Assembly (NCBI GenBank): GCA_030525245.1
Contig: JAUNFB010000002.1
Span: 48,759-84,915 of the forward strand
Direction of reading: 5' to 3'
Length of the DNA: 36,157 bases
Source of the DNA: Erysipelotrichia bacterium
Lineage (GTDB): Bacteria; Bacillota_I; Bacilli_A; Erysipelotrichales; Erysipelotrichaceae
The notes below the pieces were generated by a model. That model was not told where the DNA came from and did no database searches. It worked only from the letters and a program-made list of their open reading frames with translations. A program made the position numbers and the translations under genes. Below are positions 16,865-24,723 of the stretch, piece by piece; the stretch's first letter is position 1, and every line of letters starts with the position of its first letter.

Positions 16865-17950
16865 ATGACAACTGTTAATAATATTTACGAATTACGAAAG
16901 AACTTACATAATATTCCGGAAAAAAGTTTTGAGGAATTGAAAACAATGAATCTGTTAATTGAGTTTATTGCCAAAAACACGACGTTTACGATTGTAAAAA
17001 AAGATAAATGGTTTTATGCATATAAAAAGAGTACAAGACCTTTAAAAAAGCCGATAGCATTAAGATGCGATATGGATGGAATTACTTTATCCGATGGTGA
17101 TACCGGTCATTATTGCGGGCATGATGGACATTGCGCAATTATTTGTTATGTGGCAGTGTTACTTTCTAGGATGAATGTTTATAGAGATGTATATTTGATT
17201 TTTCAACCGGCAGAAGAAATTGGACAGGGGGCTAAGTTGTGTTGCCAATTGCTTGAAGAAAAAGAAATATCCGAAGTTTACGGTTTACATAACATTCCGG
17301 GATTTCCTCTTGGGAGCATTTTATTAAGAAAGAAAACATTCGCTTGTGGATCTACGGGATTAAAAATAAGTTATACTGGAAAGCCGACACATGCTGCCTA
17401 TCCGGAAAACGGAATAAATCCTACAGATGCTTTTGTAGAACTAATCAATAACATAAAAAAAATTACTTCCGTTTATAAAGAAAATGGCAGAATATTGTTG
17501 GCAACGGTTATCGGGTTGAATTTGGGCAGTGAACAATTTGGTATGTCTGCTCATTCAGGTAATTTGAATTTGACAATCAGAGCAGATGAGCAAAATATAT
17601 TTGTCAATTATCTTTCTGCTATTAAAAATGAAGCTCGACAATTAGCGAAAAAATACAATTTAAAGTGTAGTATTGAGGAAACGGATTATTTTCCGGTGAC
17701 AGAAAACAGAGAAAATTGTGTTCAAAAACTGGAAGATATATGTCAAAAAAACGCTTGGGAATATATTTATTTGACAGAGCCGATGCGGTGGTCGGAAGAT
17801 TTCGGTTATTATCTACAAAAAACACCAGGAGCATTTTTCGGTATCGGCGATGGTGAGAATTACGCACAATTGCATACAAAAGACTATCAGTTTCCCGATG
17901 ACATAATAGAAAAGGCTGCCAAAATGTTTACGGAAATCATTTTATTGTAG
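16865..17950 (+). CDS. M20-family metallo-amidohydrolase
   Basis: A 361-aa zinc hydrolase of the M20D group (N-acyl-amino-acid amidohydrolase, hippurate hydrolase and relatives), which removes acyl or amino-acid groups from small amides. Metal-site motifs are in order: RCDMDGI, the CGHDGH box, QPAEE, a HN motif in GLHNIPG, a lid domain with THAAYPENGINP, and the late LHTKDYQFPDD. It begins with no signal peptide, so it should be cytoplasmic. Start ATG 16865 is chosen for its SD and for the position of the promoter. It is first in an operon with a MurT/GatD-like pair and an M42 aminopeptidase, which might mean a role in amide or peptide turnover; the substrate is not known. Confidence 0.88.
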   Translation: MTTVNNIYELRKNLHNIPEKSFEELKTMNLLIEFIAKNTTFTIVKKDKWFYAYKKSTRPLKKPIALRCDMDGITLSDGDTGHYCGHDGHCAIICYVAVLLSRMNVYRDVYLIFQPAEEIGQGAKLCCQLLEEKEISEVYGLHNIPGFPLGSILLRKKTFACGSTGLKISYTGKPTHAAYPENGINPTDAFVELINNIKKITSVYKENGRILLATVIGLNLGSEQFGMSAHSGNLNLTIRADEQNIFVNYLSAIKNEARQLAKKYNLKCSIEETDYFPVTENRENCVQKLEDICQKNAWEYIYLTEPMRWSEDFGYYLQKTPGAFFGIGDGENYAQLHTKDYQFPDDIIEKAAKMFTEIILL

Positions 17951-17987
17951 GTAAAAATAATTTATAATTATACAAGAGGAAAAATAT

Positions 17988-19355
17988 ATGAAAAGATTTC
18001 GTTTTAAATTTACTTTATGGATAACTAAACTTATCATCCGGTTTATGAAATTATTGGGCTTTAATGCCACTAATATACCGGGTGAGATTGCTTTAAAATT
18101 ATATCCGGATATATTAAAAATGATAACCCCTCCCAAATGCGTTATTGCGACTACCGGTACTAACGGTAAAACCAGTACTAATAATATGCTATCCCAAACA
18201 TTGAGAAATTGCGGTTATACGGTTTTCGATAATGGCTTTGGCAGTAATATAATCAGTGGTATTGTTTCCTGCTTAATAACAAACTGCGATTTAAATGGAG
18301 TATGTCATCAGGAATTTGCCTGCTTAGAAATAGATGAGCGCAGTAGCATTCGCGTTTATAAATATTTACATCCAAATTATTTGTTATGCACTAATTTGCA
18401 GCGAGATTCAATGATGCGCAATGCCAATGTACAATTTATTTTTAATATAATTGATGAAAATTTGCCTCAAAGTACTAAATTGGTTTTAAACGGCGATGAT
18501 TTAATCAGTTCTCAATTGGGTAAGGGCAGAAATAAAAACAGAATATTTTTCAAAGTATTATTGCAGAAAAATGAAATTTGTCGAGATAATCTTATAAAAG
18601 ATATTGTCGTTTGTCCGCAATGCGGCAATAAGATCGAATGGGACTTTGTTCGCAATCATTCTCTCGGTCAAGGACATTGTCCGAATTGCGATTTTGCATC
18701 ACCTGAGTGTAAGTACATTTTAAAAGAAGTGAAAGACGGAAATATAATTGTCAGCAGCAACGGCAGCGATTATTCTTATCCTTTAGTCGGTTACAGAACT
18801 GTTGATTATTACAATGAAACAGCTGTTATATCTTTATTGAGTGAAGTGGGACTTAAACCGCAAGAAATAGCCCGCGGATTGAAAAATGTCCATATTCCGA
18901 CAAGCCGCTTTACAGCGGAGAAGGTAAACGGTATTGAAATTTTATCGATCTTATCTAAAGGCATGAATTCGGTTGCTATAAGCAGCAGTTGTGATGTGAT
19001 TAATAAAGATCCCCGCCCAAAAGCAGTTATTCTGAACTTGGATGATAGTCATGATGCGAAAAAATCTTCGGAAATGATTTCCTATATTTATGATGTAGAT
19101 TTCGAATTTTTCAAAGATGCTGGTATAAAACAAATTATGATTGGCGGTAAACGATCGCAAGATTACTTAGTTAGGATGTTATATGCCGGAATTGATGAAA
19201 ATATTATCAGCACTTCGTTTGATCCGGCTCATTCCGCTGATAAATTACAAGTCGACGGTTTGGAGGTTATCTATATTTTATTCGATATGTATGATATTCC
19301 TAACTATAAAAAAATTAAAGAAAAAGTTATTGAACTTTGTCGGGGGAAGAAATAA
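17988..19355 (+). CDS. MurT-like Mur ligase (second copy)
   Basis: A 455-aa paralogue of the ligase at 9126-10454. Seen: hydrophobic N-terminal segment (about residues 10-25), P-loop GTNGKT (57-62), LEIDE (113-117), TNLQRD, a shared segment DDLISSQLG, zinc ribbon Cys209/212 and Cys231/234, and C-terminal SYIYDVDFE. The triad-completing Asp of known MurT aligns with Met363. The substrate-site motif NIYN of typical MurT and of copy 1 is changed to DYYN. The gene has an AGAGG ribosome site and ends one base into the start of its GatD-like partner. ATP-dependent ligation is likely; the acceptor and amine donor are unknown. Confidence 0.85.
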   Translation: MKRFRFKFTLWITKLIIRFMKLLGFNATNIPGEIALKLYPDILKMITPPKCVIATTGTNGKTSTNNMLSQTLRNCGYTVFDNGFGSNIISGIVSCLITNCDLNGVCHQEFACLEIDERSSIRVYKYLHPNYLLCTNLQRDSMMRNANVQFIFNIIDENLPQSTKLVLNGDDLISSQLGKGRNKNRIFFKVLLQKNEICRDNLIKDIVVCPQCGNKIEWDFVRNHSLGQGHCPNCDFASPECKYILKEVKDGNIIVSSNGSDYSYPLVGYRTVDYYNETAVISLLSEVGLKPQEIARGLKNVHIPTSRFTAEKVNGIEILSILSKGMNSVAISSSCDVINKDPRPKAVILNLDDSHDAKKSSEMISYIYDVDFEFFKDAGIKQIMIGGKRSQDYLVRMLYAGIDENIISTSFDPAHSADKLQVDGLEVIYILFDMYDIPNYKKIKEKVIELCRGKK

Positions 19356-20059
19356 TGGTTATAGAAATATTATATTCGGAAGTAGCTAACCTTTTCGGGG
19401 ATAGAGGGAATTATTGGTTATTGAAAAAAAATCTTCCCGATTGTCAATTTATACTTACATCTATAAATGATAAACCGTATTTTGTTGATAATGAAGTAAA
19501 TATGATTTACTTAGGTCCAACTGACGAAAAGATGCAACTAATGATTATTGAACGTTTAAGACCGTATCAAAAAAAATTGTCTCAATTAATTGATGAGGGA
19601 ACATTTTTCCTCTTTACCGGTAATGCCTATGAAATATTAGGTAAGCAAATCGTAGACAAAAAAGGAAAAACCACCGAAGGCTTGAATATTTTTGATATTA
19701 TTGCTCAAAGAGATATGTTAAATCGCCAAAACAGTTTATTTATGGGAACTTATGAACAATTACAGATTGTCGGTTTCCAATCACAATTTGATTTTTTCAC
19801 CGGACAAGTACCACCGTTGTTTAAAGTAGAGTATGGCTTTGGACAAAATATTAAAGGTCTCGGAGAAGGAATTAGAGTAAATAATTTTTTTGCTACAACA
19901 TTGTTGGGACCTTTATTAGTTTTGAACCCTTGGTTTGCGAAAGAGTATTTGCGTTTGTTGGGATGCGAAATAGATGAATTGAAGTATGAAAAAGAAATGA
20001 TTGAAGCTTACAATTTGAGAGTAGAAGACTTTAAACATGTTATTAAAAAGGAGCATTGA
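19355..20059 (+). CDS. GatD-like subunit without catalytic Cys/His (second copy)
   Basis: A 234-aa paralogue of the protein at 10451-11143. ATG 19355 (overlapping the previous stop as TAATG, SD CGGGGG upstream) is preferred to a TTG at 19337 because the first residues then match copy 1 (IEILYSEVANLFGD). The nucleophile motif reads FTGNAYEILG, with Gly89 at the Cys94 position of GatD, and the catalytic His is replaced by Leu184 in TTLLGPLLVLNP. The GGG loop is LGPTDEK and the ENHxGRT motif is absent. Conserved family features remain (GLNIFDIIAQRD, VGFQSQF, EGIRVNNFF). It is probably a partner subunit of the MurT-like ligase rather than a glutaminase. Confidence 0.8.
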   Translation: MVIEILYSEVANLFGDRGNYWLLKKNLPDCQFILTSINDKPYFVDNEVNMIYLGPTDEKMQLMIIERLRPYQKKLSQLIDEGTFFLFTGNAYEILGKQIVDKKGKTTEGLNIFDIIAQRDMLNRQNSLFMGTYEQLQIVGFQSQFDFFTGQVPPLFKVEYGFGQNIKGLGEGIRVNNFFATTLLGPLLVLNPWFAKEYLRLLGCEIDELKYEKEMIEAYNLRVEDFKHVIKKEH

Positions 20060-20060
20060 A

Positions 20061-21110
20061 ATGAACAATGATTTTTTATGGGATTTACTAGCTACATCTT
20101 CTCCCAGCGGTAACGAAATACAATTACAGAAAAAAGTTTACAATTATGCTTTGGGATATGCCGATGAAGTGAGTAATGATTATGCCGGTAATGTTTATGC
20201 TTGCCTTAATCCGCAAAATAGATATACGGTAATGCTGGCTGCCCACAGTGATGAAATTTGTTTGCGGGTTATATCAATCGATGAAAGAGGCTTTTTAAAG
20301 GTGATTAATACCGGCGGAGTTAATTATAATATGTATCTTGGCCATCAAGTTCGGATATTTAATGGTAAGGATAGTATTTACGGCGCGGTTGTTGCTAATA
20401 ATAATTTGTATTCTGCCAATATAAAAGCGGAAGAATTGTATATTGATATCGGAGCAAAAAACAAAGAAGATGCTCAAAAGTATGTAAAACATGGTGATTG
20501 GGTGTTGTTTAATGACAGTGTATGCCAACTTCAAAATGACTGTATAATGGGCAAAGCTTTGGATGATAAACTGGGTGTATTTGTCATTTTTGAAGCATTA
20601 AAAAAGGCTAAAGAGTTAAGCTGTCAGACGAAGGTTTATGCAGTCAGTACAACGAATGAAGAGACGACATCTAAAGGAGCATATTATGCGGCCATGAAGG
20701 TAAAACCGGATATAGCGATTGCTGTTGATGTAACTTTTGCTTCCGATTTTCCGGGAAGTGCAATAGGTAAAACAGGAAAAGTTGTATTATCCGGCGGACC
20801 GGTTATAGATAACGGCTCAACCTTAAATCGCTTATTAAATAAAAAAATCATTGAAACAGCAAAAAAATATGATATAGATGTTCAGTATGAACTCAGTAAT
20901 GGTAATACCGGTACAGATGAAAGACGCATTCAATATGCCGATAAAGGTATTCCGTGTGCATTAATATCGATTCCTTTGAGGAATATGCATTCGCCATCTG
21001 AAGTAGCTGATTTGCATGACTTAAAGGCTTGCATTGATTTGATTGCCCATTTCTTGAATGAGATCGAATACAATGGGTTAGATTTAAATCCGTTTAATGA
21101 GGTGTTCTAA
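20061..21110 (+). CDS. M42-family aminopeptidase
   Basis: A 349-aa metallo-aminopeptidase of the M42 family (PepA glutamyl aminopeptidase, FrvX, YsdC types), cytoplasmic enzymes that trim N-terminal residues from short peptides. Metal and catalytic residues are visible: AAHSDE (His62, Asp64), ALDDKLG, NEETTSKGA, AVDVTFASD and NMHSP. ATG 20061 is chosen because AAAAAGGAG ends 7 nt before it; the gene follows gatD by 1 nt. Membership of the MurT-GatD operon is notable, but the family is common and its substrate here is unknown. Confidence 0.9.
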   Translation: MNNDFLWDLLATSSPSGNEIQLQKKVYNYALGYADEVSNDYAGNVYACLNPQNRYTVMLAAHSDEICLRVISIDERGFLKVINTGGVNYNMYLGHQVRIFNGKDSIYGAVVANNNLYSANIKAEELYIDIGAKNKEDAQKYVKHGDWVLFNDSVCQLQNDCIMGKALDDKLGVFVIFEALKKAKELSCQTKVYAVSTTNEETTSKGAYYAAMKVKPDIAIAVDVTFASDFPGSAIGKTGKVVLSGGPVIDNGSTLNRLLNKKIIETAKKYDIDVQYELSNGNTGTDERRIQYADKGIPCALISIPLRNMHSPSEVADLHDLKACIDLIAHFLNEIEYNGLDLNPFNEVF

Positions 21111-21529
21111 TGATTAACGAAAGTATAAATCGTGTTTTGAATTCGGGAATCGAAGCGCAAAATTCATTGAATGAGGCATTGTTCTATTTAGAACAATCTA
21201 AAGATTTAGGAGTTATGGACTTGACCGGGGGGAAAATGTTGGTTTCAATGGCCAAGTTCGGATCAATAGATAAGGCAAACGAACATATCGATGATTTTTG
21301 TCGTAAAACAAGAAAATTTGCTAAAGAGTTGTTTTCGATACGTGTACCGAAAAATTTTCGGATTGAAATTGATGGTTTTTTGCGCTTTACCGATATTGTT
21401 TTAGATCAAATGATCAGTGACGGAATTGTGCAGAAAAAAATTGTTGATTCCTTGAATGTAGCAAAACAATTGAAACCGAAAATTGACGAGTTGGTTGAAA
21501 CGTTAAAAAAATATAGGGAAGGTAAATAA
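21110..21529 (+). CDS. Uncharacterised 139-aa helical protein
   Basis: I do not recognise a named family. The sequence looks mostly alpha-helical, with no signal peptide, membrane segment or Cys cluster. A central motif [20 protein letters not shown] and the following [11 protein letters not shown] resemble a group of short conserved proteins I recall from Bacillota, but this could not be checked. The C-terminus ([14 protein letters not shown]) could form a coiled coil. It overlaps the M42 stop by one base (TAATG), has GAGGTG upstream and precedes thyA by 1 nt, so it is a real, coupled gene. No function is proposed. Confidence 0.7.
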   Translation: MINESINRVLNSGIEAQNSLNEALFYLEQSKDLGVMDLTGGKMLVSMAKFGSIDKANEHIDDFCRKTRKFAKELFSIRVPKNFRIEIDGFLRFTDIVLDQMISDGIVQKKIVDSLNVAKQLKPKIDELVETLKKYREGK

Positions 21530-21530
21530 A

Positions 21531-22403
21531 ATGAAACAATACCTTGATATGTGCCGTTATGTTTTGGAAAACGGTCAAAAAAGAGATGATAGGACAAAAA
21601 CGGGAACAATTTCCGTATTTGGCTATCAAACAAGATATAATTTGAATGATGGATTTCCGTTATTGACAACTAAAAAAGTTTATTTAAAAGCTGTCATTTA
21701 TGAGCTTTTATGGTTTATCAGCGGTTCAACAAATATTCAACCTTTAGTGAAAAATAAAGTGCGTATTTGGAATGAATGGCCGTTTTCTAAATACCAAAAG
21801 AGTGACTGTTATCAAAATGAAACAATAGAGGAATTTGTGGAAAAAATTATCAACAATGATGAGTTTGCTCAAAAATGGGGTGATTTGGGACCGGTATACG
21901 GTAAGCAATGGCGTGATTTTATGGGAGTTGATCAACTGTCTGAAGTTATCGAAAGCATTAAAACCAATCCTTTTTCTCGTCGTCATATAATGGTTGCCTA
22001 TAATCCTGCCGAGGTAGATCAAATGGCTTTGCCTCCTTGTCATGCTTTTGTGCAATTTTATGTCAGTGCAGATAATAAGAAATTGTCTTTACAATTATAT
22101 CAAAGAAGTGCGGACTTATTTTTAGGTGTTCCGTTCAATATCGCTTCTTACAGCTTATTATTGATGATGGTAGCTCAGGTATGTGGTTTACAACCATATG
22201 AAATGGTTCATACTTTCGGTGATTTACATATTTATAACGATCATATAGATTTAATTAAGCAACAATTAGAAAGGGAACCGCGACCTTTACCTAAGGTGAT
22301 AATCAATCCTGAAATAAAAAATATTGATGATTTTTGTTATGATGACTTCAAGATAGTTGGTTATGATCCATATCCTGCAATTAAAGGAAAGGTTAGTGTA
22401 TAA
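21531..22403 (+). CDS. thyA: Thymidylate synthase
   Basis: ThyA makes dTMP from dUMP with methylenetetrahydrofolate, which is oxidised to dihydrofolate. Motifs: RDDRTKTGT near the N-terminus, [21 protein letters not shown], the phosphate loop SRRH, catalytic Cys in [24 protein letters not shown] and HIYNDHI. The 290-aa length is that of the longer ThyA class. It sits 9 nt upstream of dfrA, which regenerates its cofactor, and downstream of the MurT/GatD/peptidase genes in what seems to be one operon. Confidence 0.98.
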   Translation: MKQYLDMCRYVLENGQKRDDRTKTGTISVFGYQTRYNLNDGFPLLTTKKVYLKAVIYELLWFISGSTNIQPLVKNKVRIWNEWPFSKYQKSDCYQNETIEEFVEKIINNDEFAQKWGDLGPVYGKQWRDFMGVDQLSEVIESIKTNPFSRRHIMVAYNPAEVDQMALPPCHAFVQFYVSADNKKLSLQLYQRSADLFLGVPFNIASYSLLLMMVAQVCGLQPYEMVHTFGDLHIYNDHIDLIKQQLEREPRPLPKVIINPEIKNIDDFCYDDFKIVGYDPYPAIKGKVSV

Positions 22404-22412
22404 GTACAAACA

Positions 22413-22877
22413 ATGATTTCGTTTAGTGTGGCATTCGATAAAAATAAGGGCATTGGGATTGATGGACATTTACCTTGGCATATTAAAGAGGAACTGCAAT
22501 TATTTAAAAAAAATACGTTCCATAAAAACATTATCATGGGTCAAACAACTTATCAAAATTTACCGCAAAAACTTAAAGAGCGGAAAATATATCTTGTTAC
22601 ACGAGAAAAAAACAAGGTGTTTGATGATGTAATTGTTATAGATAATTTAGAAGAATTTTTGTTAAAACATCAAAATGAACAAGAAGAATATATTGTTTGT
22701 GGAGGAGCATCTATTTACCGACAAGCTTATTCTTATTGTCAGGTTGCCTATGTCAGTGTGGTTAATGGGGAATACAATGTGGATACATATTTTGATGCAT
22801 TTGATTTTCGTGATTGGATGATCAAAGAAAAAGAAGTATTCGAAAAATTTACTTATTATAAATTAGAGCGAAAATAA
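22413..22877 (+). CDS. dfrA: Dihydrofolate reductase
   Basis: This enzyme reduces dihydrofolate to tetrahydrofolate with NADPH. The 154-aa protein starts MISFSVAFDKNKGIGIDGHLPWH, with the Trp in LPWH and Glu in KEEL. IIMGQTTYQNLP and VCGGASIYRQ are typical. No clear SD precedes the ATG, so translation may depend on coupling with thyA 9 nt upstream. Its stop codon lies inside the shared terminator with pyrG. Confidence 0.96.
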   Translation: MISFSVAFDKNKGIGIDGHLPWHIKEELQLFKKNTFHKNIIMGQTTYQNLPQKLKERKIYLVTREKNKVFDDVIVIDNLEEFLLKHQNEQEEYIVCGGASIYRQAYSYCQVAYVSVVNGEYNVDTYFDAFDFRDWMIKEKEVFEKFTYYKLERK

Positions 22878-22899
22878 AAAGCGGATTTCGCTTTTTATT
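22873..22899. terminator. Bidirectional terminator shared by dfrA and pyrG
   Basis: An 11-bp perfect stem (22873-22883 with 22889-22899, loop GATTT) has A-tracts and T-tracts suitable for termination in both directions. It contains the stop codons of both convergent genes (dfrA stop 22875-22877; pyrG stop 22895-22897). Confidence 0.88.
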
Positions 22900-24499
22900 T
22901 GTTTTGGTTATGCTGATGAAGAGAAGCTTTAATAAATTCTCGGAAAATAGGATGAGCTTTGTTAGGACGACTTTTAAATTCGGGATGATATTGAACACCT
23001 ATGAAAAAATCACAGTTGGTATTTTCAATCGCTTCTACTAAACGATTATCTTCGGATGAACCGTCTACTTCTAAACCATGAGCATTGAATTCTTGACGAT
23101 ATTCGTTATTGAATTCATAGCGGTGTCTATGTCTTTCGAAGACTAAGTTTTCTTTATAACATTTCCACAAGATGGAATCTTTTTTGACTGCGCAGGGATA
23201 AGCACCTAAACGCATTGTCCCGCCTTTATTAATTTGGTCATTTTGTTGTGACATGTAATCAATAATTTTATGCTTGCTTGTTGGATCAAATTCGTTGGAA
23301 TTAGCATCGCTGTATTTAAGTACATTGCGTCCAAATTCAATTGCTGCTATCTGCATTCCTAAGCAAATGCCGAAATACGGAATATTTTTTTCTCGGGCAT
23401 ATTTTGCGGTAATGATCATTCCCTCAATCCCTCGATTTCCGAATCCGCCCGGAATAATTATTCCATCAACATTTTTCATCAATAAATCAATATTTTCCGG
23501 AGAGATGTCTTCGGATTCAAGCCATTTAATGTTGATCTTACAATTATTTTCATATCCTCCGTGTTTTAAAGCCTCTATTACTGAAAGATAAGCATCGTGT
23601 AGGCGAACATATTTGCCAACTAAAGCAATCGTAACTTCCTTTTGGAGATTGTGAATTCGATAGATCAGTTCTTCCCAAGAACTTAAATCAATTTTGTTTA
23701 TTTCCAAATTTAATTCTCTTAAAACGATGGAAGAAAAATTCTGCTTTTCTAACATTAATGGGACTTCATATAAGTCGGATACAGTTGTATTTTCAATTAC
23801 ACAGTCTTTTTTTACATTACAGAAAAGAGAAATCTTGGAAATGATGTCTTCAGGTAATTTTCCGTCACTGCGGGCAATTATGATGTTTGGGCGTACACCG
23901 GATACCTGTAATTCTTTTACTGAGTGTTGTGTCGGCTTTGATTTGTATTCATCTGAACCGGCAATATAAGGAATCAAAGTAACATGAATGAAACATACAT
24001 CATTTGGCTGTTCTATAGATATTTGTCTGATTGCTTCTATAAAAGGTTGTGATTCGATATCTCCGACTGTTCCTCCTATTTCGGTTATGACAATATCCGC
24101 TTCCGCTTTATTTCCTACAGAGTATATGAAACGCTTTATTTCATTAGTTATATGAGGAATTATTTGAACTGTTTCGCCTAAATATTCTCCCTTTCTTTCT
24201 TTTTGCAGTACATTCCAATATACTTTACCGGTTGTTAAATTAGAATATTTGTTTAAATTCTCGTTAATAAATCTTTCGTAATGTCCTAAGTCCAAGTCGG
24301 TTTCAGCACCGTCTTCGGTTACGAAAACTTCACCGTGTTGGTAGGGAGACATTGTTCCCGGATCGACATTGATATAGGGGTCTAATTTTTGAGATATAAC
24401 TTTATAACCTCGCTGTTTTAATAATCTTCCTAAAGATGCGGCAGTAATACCTTTTCCCAAGCCGGAAACAACTCCTCCGGTAACAAAAATAAACTTCAT
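22895..24499 (-). CDS. pyrG: CTP synthase
   Basis: PyrG converts UTP to CTP using glutamine-derived ammonia. The synthetase domain starts [22 protein letters not shown] and carries [12 protein letters not shown]. The C-terminal class I glutamine amidotransferase domain has PGGFGNRG, the nucleophile motif FGICLGMQ, and the His/Glu motif [10 protein letters not shown]. At 534 aa it is standard. An SD (AGGAG on the - strand, 24508-24512) is spaced 8 nt from the ATG. A structured leader upstream suggests control by transcription attenuation. Confidence 0.98.
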   Translation of the reverse strand: MKFIFVTGGVVSGLGKGITAASLGRLLKQRGYKVISQKLDPYINVDPGTMSPYQHGEVFVTEDGAETDLDLGHYERFINENLNKYSNLTTGKVYWNVLQKERKGEYLGETVQIIPHITNEIKRFIYSVGNKAEADIVITEIGGTVGDIESQPFIEAIRQISIEQPNDVCFIHVTLIPYIAGSDEYKSKPTQHSVKELQVSGVRPNIIIARSDGKLPEDIISKISLFCNVKKDCVIENTTVSDLYEVPLMLEKQNFSSIVLRELNLEINKIDLSSWEELIYRIHNLQKEVTIALVGKYVRLHDAYLSVIEALKHGGYENNCKINIKWLESEDISPENIDLLMKNVDGIIIPGGFGNRGIEGMIITAKYAREKNIPYFGICLGMQIAAIEFGRNVLKYSDANSNEFDPTSKHKIIDYMSQQNDQINKGGTMRLGAYPCAVKKDSILWKCYKENLVFERHRHRYEFNNEYRQEFNAHGLEVDGSSEDNRLVEAIENTNCDFFIGVQYHPEFKSRPNKAHPIFREFIKASLHQHNQNK

Positions 24500-24518
24500 A
24501 TTCTTTTCTCCTATTCCT

Positions 24519-24583
24519 GAAATAAAAAAAGAGGGCTACTAAATCCAACGACAATCGTCGTCGTTTTTTTTATTTCCCTCTTT
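24519..24583 (-). promoter_or_regulatory. Attenuator-like leader of pyrG
   Basis: In the pyrG transcript, AAAGAGGG (24583-24576) can pair with CCCTCTTT (24535-24528) and is followed by a U-rich run, forming an intrinsic terminator upstream of the start codon. The adjacent GAAATAAAAAAA (24576-24565) is a perfect 12-nt complement of TTTTTTTATTTC (24530-24519). That pairing would tie up the U-run and part of the terminator arm, so the two structures exclude each other. A smaller hairpin (AACGAC/GTCGTT, within 24565-24547) lies in the loop. B. subtilis pyrG is known to be attenuated in response to CTP, but the initiation-slippage sequence of that system is not seen here. Confidence 0.72.
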
Positions 24584-24594
24584 CAACGTTGAAA
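24581..24594. repeat. 14-bp perfect palindrome at the pyrG transcription start
   Basis: TTTCAACGTTGAAA begins directly after the -10 and covers the expected start site. It may be an operator. It also overlaps the first arm of the leader terminator. Confidence 0.5.
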
Positions 24595-24623
24595 ATTATA
24601 ATATAATCATCAAAAATCTGCAA
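24595..24623 (-). promoter_or_regulatory. Promoter of pyrG
   Basis: Read on the - strand, -35 TTGCAG (24623-24618) and a perfect -10 TATAAT (24600-24595) are separated by exactly 17 nt. The transcript should start at about 24590-24587. Confidence 0.82.
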
Positions 24624-24701
24624 CAGGAAATTTTATAAAATTTATTTGCGGTCTAAGGGGATAAAAGGGGAGATTTTATAGTAATGAAAAAGGAAAAAAT
24701 G

Positions 24702-24707
24702 TATAAT
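24702..24707 (+). promoter_or_regulatory. Possible -10 for the fmt operon
   Basis: TATAAT lies 16 nt before the preferred fmt start, giving a very short leader. No convincing -35 is found 16-18 nt upstream. The 24624-24701 stretch otherwise shows nothing recognisable. Confidence 0.35.
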
Positions 24708-24723
24708 ATTTAGGGTGATGAAA

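Noticed and set aside
16467-22403. Genomic island around the second MurT/GatD-like pair
   Set aside because: Composition and codon use look like the neighbours, there are no flanking repeats or recombinase, and the set is joined to core genes thyA and dfrA.
23274-23591. A 105-codon + strand open frame opposite pyrG
   Set aside because: It covers the conserved amidotransferase/linker region of pyrG and has no ribosome site or family features.
24547-24571. A + strand hairpin (AACGAC...GTCGTT) followed by eight T, looking like a terminator for rightward transcription
   Set aside because: No + strand gene ends upstream of it. It is better explained as the inner hairpin and A-tract of the pyrG leader read backwards.
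24575-24590. CTP-dependent initiation slippage as in B. subtilis pyrG
   Set aside because: The transcript does not begin with GGG followed by C, and the 5' terminator arm is purine-rich rather than C/U-rich, so a poly-G tail could not pair with it.
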